Shown: positions 27,112-35,767 of the stretch, piece after piece
Layout of the letters: each line of letters begins with the position of its first letter
How positions within the stretch are numbered: position 1 is the first letter of the stretch
Assembly (NCBI RefSeq): GCF_000828715.1
Contig: NZ_AP014583.1
Span: forward strand, 1,734,001-1,798,000
DNA length: 64,000 nucleotides
Direction: 5' to 3'
Source of the DNA: Winogradskyella sp. PG-2
Lineage (GTDB): Bacteria > Bacteroidota > Bacteroidia > Flavobacteriales > Flavobacteriaceae
The notes under the pieces: generated by a model
The model's database searches: none
What the model saw: the letters and a program-made list of their open reading frames with translations, nothing else
What the model was told of the DNA's origin: nothing
Position numbers and translations under genes: made by a program

Positions 27112-28761
27112 ATGAAAAGAATAGTTTATTTATTAGCCTTTATTGGCGCAGTCTTTACAGGTTGTAATCCTGTTGAAGACATTAATAACGATCTTGGAGC
27201 ACAAGACGCGCCAATTGTTGGCGAAGTAGAATATACATTAACTGATGATGACTATGCTGATTTAGAGCTAAGTTTTGGAAACTTTAGTTCTGATGAAGAT
27301 GCTAGAGTAGCTATACCTGGTTTATTATCGAATAAGTATCCTCATTTTGGTGATGGTTCTTCTGCATTAGTAACTTATAAATTATTTGTAGGTTCTGCAG
27401 AAGGTGCAAGTGATCTTACAGGTTCAGATGTTTATGAGTTTTCAAATGCTGATTATGCTACAACTGGTAGTGATGCTTTTGGATTTTACCCTAATGTAGA
27501 TGCTACAGAGGAAATCCCTGCAGTTTTAGATGCGCAAATTGCAGCACCAACTGAAGGCCAAATTGTCTTAGTAGAATATGATCAATATTTTGAAACTCCT
27601 GAAATAGGATTAGCAAATTTGTATAGTGCTGCTTTTCCAGCTGATTACGATAGTTATGAATTGGTATCTGTTTCTGGTCTTGATGAACTTGGTTGGACAG
27701 TAGGTTCAGCTAACGTCCAAGGTTCTGGTTTTAATGGTAGTGCAAATGCTGTTGAAGAATGGCTTATATCACCTCAAGTTGATTTAACTGGTGAATCTGA
27801 TTTATTGTTTCAAATCACACAAGAAATTGATTTCTTAGGCGATGATACATTAATTGATGTTATGGTGTCTACTAACTATACTACAGGTACTGATCCTATG
27901 ACTGCGACATGGACTGCTTTTGCTTTTGATAAAACAATTTTTGGTAGCTTAACAGCATCAGAAGATTTTGATTTTTCTGCATATGATGGTCAACAGATTC
28001 ATATAGGACTTAAGTACAGTTCTACAGATTCTGATTCACCAAGATGGAGAGTACAATCTATGGCAATTAAAGCAGTAGGTGTTTCTGGTGATACTGATTC
28101 TAAAGGTGAATACTTTGTGTACGAAGGTGGATCATGGGAAGCAGCAGATGATGTATATTATCTAAGTACTTCAGATTATGATTCTATGGGTGAAGAGTTC
28201 GGACAACCTGGACGATTCGATAATTTTAGTAGTGGAACACCTGCAGATAATTATTTACCAACATTTTTAAGTATTACATATCCTTTTGCTCAAGAGGAAG
28301 ATGAAATGTTTGTGATTTACAAGTATTTTTCTAGTAATAGTGGTTTAGGTACAAGAGGTAATCTTTATACGTATACAGATGGTATATGGGTAGGAAGTCA
28401 GAGTGTAATAGATACATCATTACAGTTTGGATTAGAAAATGGTATATGGGTACCTGATAATACGATCAGATACTCAATGACAGGTGCAGATTATACTGCA
28501 ATTGTTTCTGCGTTAGCTAGTGCTTATCCTGATGCTACTGGAAGTATGGATAATTTTGGAAACTTTGATAGACGTCCAGGTAATTCTGCAGAATGGACGG
28601 ATGCAATGGTATTAGAAGCAATTAACGTAGTCTTAAACATTTTAGATCCTTCAGCAGCTGAAGAACAAAAATATATTGTTACTGTAGATGTTTATACAGG
28701 TAGTAATGGATTTGAAGATTTTGCTGTTATTAAAGAAGGTGGAGTTTGGGTCTACCAATAG
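27112..28761 (+). CDS. Lipoprotein with choice-of-anchor J domain and internal repeats, partner of the TonB receptor
   Basis: 549 residues. Lipobox with Cys18 (AVFTGC). The middle (~165-325) resembles a choice-of-anchor J jelly roll (WLISPQVDLTGESDLLFQI). Around it lie three related segments beginning YTLTDDDYADL, YYLSTSDYDSM and YSMTGADYTAI, each followed by an FGNF or FDNF motif and a TYK or IYKYF strand. Downstream of its receptor by 12 bases and before a strong terminator, so a surface ligand-capture role like SusE/SusF is likely but unproven. Confidence 0.78.
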   Translation: MKRIVYLLAFIGAVFTGCNPVEDINNDLGAQDAPIVGEVEYTLTDDDYADLELSFGNFSSDEDARVAIPGLLSNKYPHFGDGSSALVTYKLFVGSAEGASDLTGSDVYEFSNADYATTGSDAFGFYPNVDATEEIPAVLDAQIAAPTEGQIVLVEYDQYFETPEIGLANLYSAAFPADYDSYELVSVSGLDELGWTVGSANVQGSGFNGSANAVEEWLISPQVDLTGESDLLFQITQEIDFLGDDTLIDVMVSTNYTTGTDPMTATWTAFAFDKTIFGSLTASEDFDFSAYDGQQIHIGLKYSSTDSDSPRWRVQSMAIKAVGVSGDTDSKGEYFVYEGGSWEAADDVYYLSTSDYDSMGEEFGQPGRFDNFSSGTPADNYLPTFLSITYPFAQEEDEMFVIYKYFSSNSGLGTRGNLYTYTDGIWVGSQSVIDTSLQFGLENGIWVPDNTIRYSMTGADYTAIVSALASAYPDATGSMDNFGNFDRRPGNSAEWTDAMVLEAINVVLNILDPSAAEEQKYIVTVDVYTGSNGFEDFAVIKEGGVWVYQ

Positions 28762-28786
28762 ATTTGAATTTCCAATAGCTTAATAT

Positions 28787-28824
28787 AAAAATAGCCTCTT
28801 GATTTTATCAAGAGGCTATTTTTT
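28787..28824. terminator. Bidirectional terminator between the lipoprotein gene and gldD
   Basis: A long perfect stem (AAAATAGCCTCTTGAT with ATCAAGAGGCTATTTT) around a three-base loop, with A- and T-runs on both sides. It serves the two convergent transcripts. Confidence 0.88.
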
Positions 28825-28842
28825 GTAATCATCTTTTTAAGA

Positions 28843-29412
28843 TTACTCTTTCCAACGAATACTTTCCATAATATGTTTAATATCTTTTTTAAGATATTCT
28901 GAAGCTGGATAAATTGAATCGTAATTAGGTTTTGCATAAAAATACAAAGATCCACTTACAAAGTGATTTAGACTGTCCGTAACATAGAATTGAGATTGAG
29001 ATGCAGCATCGCCACCAATTTCATAAATCATACCATATACTTTGTTTTCAAGATTCAGAAATTCGTTTTGTGCAATTTCATCAGCCTTGATTGTGTGCTT
29101 TTGTGTTAGGTTTTGAGCGTCTCTTAAAAGATTGTTTATATTATCATTCTCAACTTTTTTATAAGTTAAAAAAATGGTTGCTTTTAATGAAGGATATTTA
29201 ACATCAACACCAATAGCATCGCCAGAAGTTTTAACGGAACCAATTGATTCAGTAAGTTCATTTTTTTCAAATGTAAATGGTAAAGGGATAGAAGCTTTTT
29301 TGTAGTTCGCTTCAGGATATTCCAATCTTAAAAGAGCTTTTGGTTTAGGGAGTGGATCTTCTCCACAGCCTAAAATAAACCAACTCATTAAAGGTATAAT
29401 TATTCTTTTCAT
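28843..29412 (-). CDS. gldD: Gliding motility lipoprotein GldD
   Basis: 189 residues. Lipobox with Cys16 (SWFILGC). It matches the GldD pattern: RLEYPEANY near residue 30, FEKNELTESI and VDVKYPSLKATIFLTYK, GDAASQSQFYVTDS, and the C-terminal HIMESIRWKE. GldD is a lipoprotein required for gliding in Flavobacterium johnsoniae and is linked to the T9SS/gliding machinery. Its ATG overlaps the gldE stop by four bases. Gene order ssb-gldE-gldD is the conserved flavobacterial arrangement. Confidence 0.93.
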   Translation of the reverse strand: MKRIIIPLMSWFILGCGEDPLPKPKALLRLEYPEANYKKASIPLPFTFEKNELTESIGSVKTSGDAIGVDVKYPSLKATIFLTYKKVENDNINNLLRDAQNLTQKHTIKADEIAQNEFLNLENKVYGMIYEIGGDAASQSQFYVTDSLNHFVSGSLYFYAKPNYDSIYPASEYLKKDIKHIMESIRWKE

Positions 29413-30725
29413 TTAATAGTATTAATAAGTGTGAGTTTAATCTGTTTTATACGTTTGCGCTCTAAAGCTTCTATAGTAAAAACGTAATTTTCAAAATTTA
29501 TTTTACTACCTATTCTGGGGAATCCACCAGAAATTTCTAATACAAATCCAGCTAATGTTTCTGCTTCACCTTTTCTAGTTTCAAATTCTTCTATTTCTTC
29601 TAATCCAATAATTCTATAGACATCTTTTAGAGGTGTTTTACCATCAAAGCTATAATTATTGTTGTCGATTTTTGTGAAAATTAAATCGTCATCGTCATAT
29701 TCATCACTAATATCACCAACAATTTCTTCGATAATATCTTCTAATGAGACCAACCCAGAGGTTCCACCATATTCATCAACAACGACGGCAAGGTGTACTT
29801 TTTTTGTTTGAAACTCTACCATTAGATCATCAAGCTTCTTATTTTCAGGAACAAAGAAAGGCTCACGTAATATGGATGTCCATTTGAATTTTTTCTTATT
29901 CAAATGTGGTAATAAATCCTTTACATAAAGTACACCTTTTATGGTATCTATACTTTCTTCATATACAGGAATTCTAGAATAGCCTTTATCAATAATTTCT
30001 TTTATAATAGCTTCAAAGGGTGTTTCAATATTTAAAGCGAATAAGTCCATACGTGGTCGCATCACTTGTTTTGTATCTGTATTACCAAAAGAGACAATAC
30101 CTTGTAGTAATTTTTGCTCTTCTTGTGTAGTATCTTCATCATTTGTCAATTCTAAAGCTTGAGATAATTGATCTACGCTTAAACTAGAGCGTTGTTTGCC
30201 AAAAGTATCTTGTATTTTAAGTGTTACGTAGCGCATAGGTAAACTTATTGGCGAGAAAATAACATCTAATATTTTTAATGGTCTTGCCATAAAAGATGAA
30301 AACTGAACACTATTTCTACTTGCATATATTTTAGGAATAATTTCACCGAAGAGTAATATTAAAAATGTAGCAGAAACCACTTCGAGTAAAAATCTAAGAA
30401 GATAATTAGTAATACTACTAAAAAGTGTTTCACCAATGTAGGCAAATAATAAAACCACAGCGATATTAATAAAGTTATTTGCAACTAGAATTGTGGCTAA
30501 TAACTTTTTTGGACGTTCTAAAAGTGTAGCTATGATTTCCATAGGAACAGATTTGTTTTCTTCACCTTCATCAATATTAGATTTAGTTAAAGAAAACAAT
30601 GCGACTTCAGCTCCAGAAATTAGGGCAGAACAAAGAAGTAAAATAATAAGCAATACAACACTTATAATTAATGACGTATTGATAACTAATAAATTTGAAA
30701 TTAAAACCGTGGGTTCTGGATCCAA
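29409..30725 (-). CDS. gldE: Gliding motility-associated protein GldE (CNNM/CorC-type)
   Basis: 438 residues from a TTG start at 30725. An in-frame TAA lies just upstream (30732-30734), and no ATG is available before the transmembrane region, so the non-ATG start is forced. Domains: DUF21 membrane region (~15-190), paired CBS domains (~205-330, with RMDLFALNIETPFEAI and EYGGTSGLVSLEDIIEEI), then a CorC/HlyC transporter-associated domain. GldE is known from gldB suppression work in F. johnsoniae; the family suggests ion transport. It begins 11 bases after ssb ends. Confidence 0.92.
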   Translation of the reverse strand: MDPEPTVLISNLLVINTSLIISVVLLIILLLCSALISGAEVALFSLTKSNIDEGEENKSVPMEIIATLLERPKKLLATILVANNFINIAVVLLFAYIGETLFSSITNYLLRFLLEVVSATFLILLFGEIIPKIYASRNSVQFSSFMARPLKILDVIFSPISLPMRYVTLKIQDTFGKQRSSLSVDQLSQALELTNDEDTTQEEQKLLQGIVSFGNTDTKQVMRPRMDLFALNIETPFEAIIKEIIDKGYSRIPVYEESIDTIKGVLYVKDLLPHLNKKKFKWTSILREPFFVPENKKLDDLMVEFQTKKVHLAVVVDEYGGTSGLVSLEDIIEEIVGDISDEYDDDDLIFTKIDNNNYSFDGKTPLKDVYRIIGLEEIEEFETRKGEAETLAGFVLEISGGFPRIGSKINFENYVFTIEALERKRIKQIKLTLINTIK

Positions 30726-30736
30726 GATAAATTATT

Positions 30737-31183
30737 TTAGAATGGTAAATCATCATCACCATCTGGTACAACACTATTTTCAGTAGATTGTTGTGGTTTG
30801 GCAACTACATTTGGTGTATTAGATTGTTGTGGTTGTTGAGATTCATTTTTAGTATTTAAAAATGTAAACTCATTACATTGTATTTCAGTTGAATAACGAT
30901 CCATACCTTTATCATCAGTCCATTTTCTGGTCTTTATACGACCTTCTATGTATACTTTATCACCTTTGGATAGATATTTTTCACAAATTTCAGCAGCTTT
31001 ATTTCTAACCACAATATTATGCCATTCAGTATTGGTAATGCGCTCGTTTGTTAGCTTACTTGTGTAAGTTTCACTTGTTGCTAAAGGAAAACGCCCAACA
31101 CAATTTTTATCATCGAAATAATGCATTTTCACTTCATCACCTAAGTTTCCAATAAGCATTACTTTATTTAACGTTCCTGCCAT
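30737..31183 (-). CDS. ssb: Single-stranded DNA-binding protein
   Basis: 148 residues. The N-terminal OB fold carries NKVMLIGNLGDEV, TEWHNIVV and YIEGRIKTRKW; then a Gln- and Pro-rich linker and the acidic C-terminal tip DDDLPF that recruits partner proteins. It protects single-stranded DNA in replication and repair. A promoter core TAACTTTG lies at 31204-31211 on this strand. Probably transcribed with gldE and gldD. Confidence 0.95.
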   Translation of the reverse strand: MAGTLNKVMLIGNLGDEVKMHYFDDKNCVGRFPLATSETYTSKLTNERITNTEWHNIVVRNKAAEICEKYLSKGDKVYIEGRIKTRKWTDDKGMDRYSTEIQCNEFTFLNTKNESQQPQQSNTPNVVAKPQQSTENSVVPDGDDDLPF

Positions 31184-31203
31184 AATAATTTTGATTTAGT
31201 TTG

Positions 31204-31211
31204 CAAAGTTA
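31204..31211 (-). promoter_or_regulatory. Promoter core (TAnnTTTG) for ssb-gldE-gldD
   Basis: On the minus strand this reads TAACTTTG, an exact match to the core, 20 bases before the ssb ATG. No clear -33 element. Confidence 0.45.
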
Positions 31212-31257
31212 CTCTTTTTGTATGTGCTACTTTAAAGTTAATAAAAAAATGTGATTC

Positions 31258-32307
31258 CTATAAGCCCATAAATTTGAATTCATTTATAAAATCTCCTATA
31301 AGTACGGGTACAGGATACTTTGCTAAATTATTAATTGAAATTCCTTGCTCAAGTAATTGCTCTACTTCTATAATCCAGAATTTAGTGTAAAGATGTTGAT
31401 GTGATAATTTATGAACTTTATCAACTTCGTTATATAATGAATAGTCAAAGTCAATAGATTTGAGAACAGTCATTTCAAGATTTAAAAGATGAAACTCATT
31501 TACCTTTAAACTCTTTTTGGATTCAACCAACGGGAACTGATATAGGTTTTGCCAAATACCTTTTCCTGTACGTTTTTCAAAAAGAACATGTTTATTCTTA
31601 TCTATACAGATTAGAAAATTAAAATATTTATTAGTCACTTTCGTTTTCTTCAATTTAACAGGGAGCGTATTAATTAAATTCTTCTGAAGTGATATGCAAC
31701 TATTTTTTATTGGGCATATAGAACAATCGGGATTTTTTGGTTTGCATTGTCTTGCACCAAATTCCATAATAGCTTGATTGTATGTTGCTGGTTCAATCAT
31801 ATCAATCAATGATGTAGCAAGTGTTTTGAATTGTTTTATTCCTGCAGTAGAATTTATGGGTGTTTTTATACCAAAATAACGAGATAAGACTCTATATACA
31901 TTCCCATCTACAACTGCTGTAACTTCATTAAATGCTATAGAGGCAATGGCACTTGCTGTGTAATCACCTACTCCTTTTAGTTTTAATAAGTCATTATAAT
32001 TGTTAGGAAAAACACCATTAAGCTCGTTAGCAATATATTTAGACGTAGTATGTAAATTTCTTGCTCTAGAGTAGTAGCCAAGTCCTTGCCATAGTTTTAA
32101 AATGGATTCTTCTGAGGCATTGGCAAGGTCGAAAACGGTTGGAAATGTCTTAACAAAGCTTTCATAATAAGGTAGTCCTTGTTTTACTTGAGTTTGTTGT
32201 AAAATAATTTCTGAAAGCCAAATGAAATAAGGGTTTTGAGTTCCTCTCCATGGTAATTCTCGTTTATGAATTGAGTACCAGTTAATTAGTTCTTTATTGA
32301 AATCCAT
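31258..32307 (-). CDS. mutY: A/G-specific adenine glycosylase
   Basis: 349 residues. Removes adenine mispaired with 8-oxoguanine. It has the helix-hairpin-helix and GPD core (LKGVGDYTASAIASIAF then VDGNVYRVLSRY), the [4Fe-4S] cluster cysteines spaced C-x6-C-x2-C-x5-C (from CKPKNPDC), and a C-terminal NUDIX-like 8-oxoG recognition domain. Length is normal. Divergent from the HU gene. A minus-strand core TAATTTTG is at 32328-32335. Confidence 0.95.
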   Translation of the reverse strand: MDFNKELINWYSIHKRELPWRGTQNPYFIWLSEIILQQTQVKQGLPYYESFVKTFPTVFDLANASEESILKLWQGLGYYSRARNLHTTSKYIANELNGVFPNNYNDLLKLKGVGDYTASAIASIAFNEVTAVVDGNVYRVLSRYFGIKTPINSTAGIKQFKTLATSLIDMIEPATYNQAIMEFGARQCKPKNPDCSICPIKNSCISLQKNLINTLPVKLKKTKVTNKYFNFLICIDKNKHVLFEKRTGKGIWQNLYQFPLVESKKSLKVNEFHLLNLEMTVLKSIDFDYSLYNEVDKVHKLSHQHLYTKFWIIEVEQLLEQGISINNLAKYPVPVLIGDFINEFKFMGL

Positions 32308-32327
32308 TTATTTTTTTAATGAAGAAG

Positions 32328-32335
32328 CAAAATTA
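32328..32335 (-). promoter_or_regulatory. Promoter core for mutY
   Basis: On the minus strand it reads TAATTTTG, 20 bases before the mutY ATG. No clear -33 element. Confidence 0.4.
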
Positions 32336-32368
32336 AATCTTTATCACGTTAAATTTTAATTAATTACG

Positions 32369-32401
32369 TTTGATTTATTGTAATTAAATTACATATATTT
32401 G
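32369..32401 (+). promoter_or_regulatory. Promoter for the HU-family gene
   Basis: TTTG at 32369-32372, a 21-base spacer and TATATTTG at 32394-32401 fully match the flavobacterial consensus. The core ends 39 bases before the HU ATG. One of the best promoter matches in the window. Confidence 0.65.
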
Positions 32402-32440
32402 CATCCCTTAGAATTTATAGTAATCCTAAAACTAATAACA

Positions 32441-32731
32441 ATGACAAAAGCTGATTTGGTGGCTAAAATATCTGATAAATTAGGTATTGAGAAAGGCGAC
32501 GTACAAGCAACAGTAGAGACTTTTATGGAAGAAGTGAAGACTTCTTTAGAGAGCGGAGATAACGTTTATTTAAGAGGTTTCGGAAGTTTTATTATTAAAA
32601 CAAGAGCAGAAAAAACTGGTCGTAATATTTCAAAAAATACTACAATAAAAATACCTGCTCACAACATACCTGCTTTTAAGCCTGCTAAAGTATTTTTGGA
32701 AGGTGTAAAATCTAATGTTGAAGTAAACTAA
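32441..32731 (+). CDS. HU/IHF-family DNA-binding protein
   Basis: 96 residues from the ATG at 32441, giving the normal HU start MTKADLVAKI; the upstream in-frame codons lie in the promoter. The nucleoid protein fold is clear: dimerisation helices, then GDNVYLRGFGSFIIKTRAEKTGRN leading into the DNA-binding beta arm, with IPAHNIPAFKPAK at the arm end. It bends and compacts DNA. The 29-residue basic ORF follows 39 bases downstream, probably on the same transcript. Confidence 0.94.
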   Translation: MTKADLVAKISDKLGIEKGDVQATVETFMEEVKTSLESGDNVYLRGFGSFIIKTRAEKTGRNISKNTTIKIPAHNIPAFKPAKVFLEGVKSNVEVN

Positions 32732-32770
32732 AGTATTAAACTAAAATATTAATTAAAAGCATTATTTATT

Positions 32771-32860
32771 ATGCCAAGTGGTAAAAAAAGAAAAAGACAC
32801 AAGGTAGCGACGCATAAGCGTAAAAAACGTAGACGCGCTAATCGTCACAAAAAGAAATAA
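32771..32860 (+). CDS. 29-residue very basic protein, probable small ribosomal-type protein
   Basis: ATG at 32771 to TAA at 32860. The protein begins MPSGKKRKRH and is about 60 percent Lys, Arg and His. The sequence is of a kind I recall as conserved in Bacteroidota between HU and RNase G genes. The spacing of basic residues resembles the mS38/bS22 (AURKAIP1/COX24) family of tiny small-subunit ribosomal proteins; this assignment is an inference. It lies between the HU gene and a perfect terminator, so it is very likely a real gene. Confidence 0.75.
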   Translation: MPSGKKRKRHKVATHKRKKRRRANRHKKK

Positions 32861-32866
32861 ATTGTT

Positions 32867-32892
32867 AAAAGTAGTTTTTCAACTACTTTTTT
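32867..32892 (+). terminator. Rho-independent terminator after the 29-residue protein gene
   Basis: AAAAGTAGTT (32867-32876) pairs perfectly with AACTACTTTT (32881-32890) around TTTC, followed by more T residues. It starts seven bases after the stop codon. Confidence 0.8.
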
Positions 32893-32965
32893 CAGTTTTA
32901 AAGAAACGTTCTTTGATATAGAATTTAGGTGACATTTAATAGAGTGTTACTGAATTTGCTGGATT

Positions 32966-32983
32966 TTCCGATATTTATCGGAA
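32966..32983 (+). promoter_or_regulatory. Perfect palindrome upstream of rng
   Basis: TTCCGATA-TT-TATCGGAA, an eight-base perfect stem, lies 66 bases before the rng ATG. It could be an operator or a 5'-leader hairpin. Related RNase E/G genes can be autoregulated through their leaders, but nothing here proves that. Confidence 0.35.
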
Positions 32984-33049
32984 TACCTGTGTCAAATAAT
33001 TTAGTAAAATCCATCTATCTCAATGAAGAGCTAGATATAAATTAACATT

Positions 33050-34594
33050 ATGAACAAAGAATTAATCGTAAGATCGAGTTCAGATATTGTTGATTTTGCC
33101 TTATTAAAAGATGGAAAACTTATTGAATTACATAAAGACGAGGAGGATAATGACTTTGCGGTTGGTGATATTTTTATTGCCAAAATACGTAAGGTTATGC
33201 CTGGTTTAAACGCTGCGTTTGTTAACGTAGGGTACGAGAAAGATGGTTTTTTACACTATCACGATCTAGGACCGCAATTGCCTTCACTTATGAAATTCAT
33301 TAAACGTGTAAGCACAGGAAAATTAAGAGATTATACGCTCAAAGACTTTCCAAAGGAAAAGGATTTAGACAAGCATGGCAAAATTGCGCAAGCAATTAAG
33401 TCTAACCAATCCATTTTAGTACAAGTCGTAAAAGAACCAATTTCCACAAAAGGGCCACGCATTAGTTCAGAATTGTCTATTGCTGGTAGATACATAGTCT
33501 TAGTGCCTTTTTCTAATCGCATTTCAATTTCTCAAAAAATTGAATCTCAAGAAGAAAAAGACCGCTTAAAAAGACTCGTTAAGAGTATCACACCTAAAGG
33601 ATTTGGGGTTATTATTCGTACTGTAGCTGAAGGTAAGAAAGTTGCCGAGCTAGATAGTGATTTACAAAATTTGCTGAGTCGATGGACAGCAATGTGTAAA
33701 AAATTGTACAAAGCACATCACCCAACTAAAGTACTAGGAGAAATGAATAAAGCATCCTCAATTTTGAGAGATATATTTAATGATACTTTCTCAGGTATAG
33801 TGGTAGATGACGAAGAAATGTACATACAAGTAAAAGATTACGTGCAACAAATTGCACCTAAAAAAGAGTCTATAGTAAAGCACTATAAAAACGGTGTCCC
33901 TATTTTTGAAAAATTTGGTATAGAACGCCAAATTAAAACATCGTTTGGTCGTACAGTATCTATGGCAAAAGGAGCTTATTTGGTAATAGAACATACCGAA
34001 GCTCTACATGTTGTAGATGTAAATAGTGGTAATCGCTCTAACAAAGAGAAGAGCCAAGAAGATACGGCTTTAGAAGTTAACATGATTTCAGCTGCGGAGA
34101 TAGCTCGCCAATTACGTTTACGTGACATGGGAGGTATAATTGTTATCGATTTTATCGATATGGGACGCGTTGAAAACAGAAAAAAGCTTTATAATTTTCT
34201 CAGAGATGAGATGAAAGACGACAAAGCAAAACATAAAATATTACCGCCGAGTAAGTTTGGTTTAGTGCAAATTACCAGACAACGCGTTAGGCCTGAGCGT
34301 AATATTAAAACCAAAGAAGAAAACCCTAATTTAGTAGGAGGAGCAGAAATCGAAGCACCAATTAAAGTGGTGGAACGTATTAACCAAGACCTACAAAGGA
34401 TTTTCAAAAAAGACTATAAGAAGGTAACATTAAATGCACATCCTTTTATAGCAGCCTTTTTAACCAAAGGGTTTCCATCACCACGTTCAAAATGGTTTTT
34501 TGAACACAAAAAATGGGTAAAAGTTTTACCTAGAGATGCTTACACTTATCTTGAATACCATTTTTATGATAAAGATGGTAACAAAATCAAATAA
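33050..34594 (+). CDS. rng: Ribonuclease E/G family endoribonuclease
   Basis: 514 residues. Single-strand RNA endonuclease acting in rRNA maturation and mRNA turnover. An N-terminal S1 domain is interrupted as usual (VGDIFIAKIRKVMPGLNAAFVNVG, residues ~40-65). The catalytic DNase I-like part has HVVDVNSGN and IVIDFIDM, which hold the two metal-binding Asp residues, followed by the LVQITRQR motif. Length is that of RNase G rather than RNase E. Followed by a very strong terminator. Confidence 0.93.
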   Translation: MNKELIVRSSSDIVDFALLKDGKLIELHKDEEDNDFAVGDIFIAKIRKVMPGLNAAFVNVGYEKDGFLHYHDLGPQLPSLMKFIKRVSTGKLRDYTLKDFPKEKDLDKHGKIAQAIKSNQSILVQVVKEPISTKGPRISSELSIAGRYIVLVPFSNRISISQKIESQEEKDRLKRLVKSITPKGFGVIIRTVAEGKKVAELDSDLQNLLSRWTAMCKKLYKAHHPTKVLGEMNKASSILRDIFNDTFSGIVVDDEEMYIQVKDYVQQIAPKKESIVKHYKNGVPIFEKFGIERQIKTSFGRTVSMAKGAYLVIEHTEALHVVDVNSGNRSNKEKSQEDTALEVNMISAAEIARQLRLRDMGGIIVIDFIDMGRVENRKKLYNFLRDEMKDDKAKHKILPPSKFGLVQITRQRVRPERNIKTKEENPNLVGGAEIEAPIKVVERINQDLQRIFKKDYKKVTLNAHPFIAAFLTKGFPSPRSKWFFEHKKWVKVLPRDAYTYLEYHFYDKDGNKIK

Positions 34595-34604
34595 TATCTA
34601 TTAG

Positions 34605-34638
34605 AAAAAAGCCCTTCCAATTTTGGAAGGGCTTTTTT
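34605..34638. terminator. Bidirectional terminator between rng and the aldo/keto reductase gene
   Basis: A 16-base perfect stem (AAAAAAGCCCTTCCAA with its complement) and a two-base loop, with T-runs in both directions for the two convergent genes. Confidence 0.9.
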
Positions 34639-34660
34639 GTTATGAATTTTTTAGGGTTTT

Positions 34661-35698
34661 TTATGTTGCAGGATTAGGAATTTCGGCGTGTACCGCATTA
34701 ATAGCATCCATAACTTCTTTAGATAATGTAATATTAATACTATCAATATTTTCCTCTAGTTGCTTTAGATTAGTCGCGCCTATAATGTTACTAGTTAAAA
34801 ACGGTCTCTCATTTACAAATGCTAAAGCCATTTGAGCCAAACTCATACTATGATCTTCAGCAATTTTCAGGTATCGTTTTGTGGCTTCTGTTGCTGTTGC
34901 ACTACTATAGCGATTAAATCTTGGGAATAATTTTAAACGCGCATTATCAGCTGCTATACCTTTTATATATTTACCTGAGAGTTCACCACAAGCCATTGGT
35001 GAATAGGCTAATAAACCTATGTTTTCTCTATGTGCAACTTCTGCTAAATCACCTTCAAATGGTCTGCATAATAAATTATAAGCATTTTGTATGGTTATCA
35101 TCCTTGGCAAGTTATTCGTTTTAGATTCTTGTAAATAACGCATTGTTCCCCAAGCACCTTCGTTAGAAATACCAACCTGTCTTATTTTTCCTGATTTAAT
35201 TATATCATCAAGATTGTGTAAAATTTCATTAAAATTATCTTCCCATTTATCATCAGAATTATGGACATAATCTCTTGTACCAAAATAATTGGTTTGACGC
35301 TCTGGCCAATGCAATTGGTATAAATCTATATAATCTGTTTGGAGGCGCTTTAAACTATTATCTACAGCCTCATTAAGTGCTTCTTTACTAAAGCCTGTTG
35401 TTCTAATATGTGCTGTATAATCTCCTACACCTGCAATTTTAGTAGCTAATATAACCTTATCTCTATTGCCAGTTTTTGTAAACCAATTGCCAATAATACG
35501 TTCAGTTTCAGCGTAAGTTTCTGCTGTTGCTGGTACAGGATATAACTCTGCGACATCAAAGAAGTTAACACCTTTATCTAAGGCGAAATCCATTTGCGCA
35601 AAGCCTTCGTCTTGGGTGTTTTGATTTCCCCATGTCATGGTGCCAAGGCATATTTTACTAACTTTTATATCTGTATTTGGTAGTGTTGTGTATTTCAT
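34661..35698 (-). CDS. Aldo/keto reductase (Tas-like)
   Basis: 345 residues. NADPH-dependent (alpha/beta)8-barrel oxidoreductase. The catalytic tetrad is visible: Asp and Tyr in FFDVAELYPVP (~50-58), Lys in VILATKIAG (~85), and His in LYQLHWPERQTNYFG (~130). The N-terminal MKYTTLPNTDIKVSKICLGT and GTMTWGNQN are close to E. coli Tas. The substrate is not predictable. Separated from the upstream OmpA-like gene by 69 bases containing a repeat-like hairpin. Confidence 0.92.
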   Translation of the reverse strand: MKYTTLPNTDIKVSKICLGTMTWGNQNTQDEGFAQMDFALDKGVNFFDVAELYPVPATAETYAETERIIGNWFTKTGNRDKVILATKIAGVGDYTAHIRTTGFSKEALNEAVDNSLKRLQTDYIDLYQLHWPERQTNYFGTRDYVHNSDDKWEDNFNEILHNLDDIIKSGKIRQVGISNEGAWGTMRYLQESKTNNLPRMITIQNAYNLLCRPFEGDLAEVAHRENIGLLAYSPMACGELSGKYIKGIAADNARLKLFPRFNRYSSATATEATKRYLKIAEDHSMSLAQMALAFVNERPFLTSNIIGATNLKQLEENIDSINITLSKEVMDAINAVHAEIPNPAT

Positions 35699-35705
35699 GT
35701 TTTAC

Positions 35706-35723
35706 TTCCTACGAAAGTGGGAA
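35706..35723. repeat. Hairpin resembling a flavobacterial interspersed repeat
   Basis: TTCCTAC-GAAA-GTGGGAA forms a seven-base stem with one wobble and a GAAA loop, followed by TCTTTTT. The pattern recalls a short repeat (ATTCCTGCGAAAGCAGGAAT type) common between genes in Bacteroidota. It may also act as an attenuating hairpin between the OmpA-like and aldo/keto reductase genes. Confidence 0.4.
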
Positions 35724-35767
35724 TCTTTTTAATGGTTGGACTTAAGTTTCTTGTCATCACAAGGATC

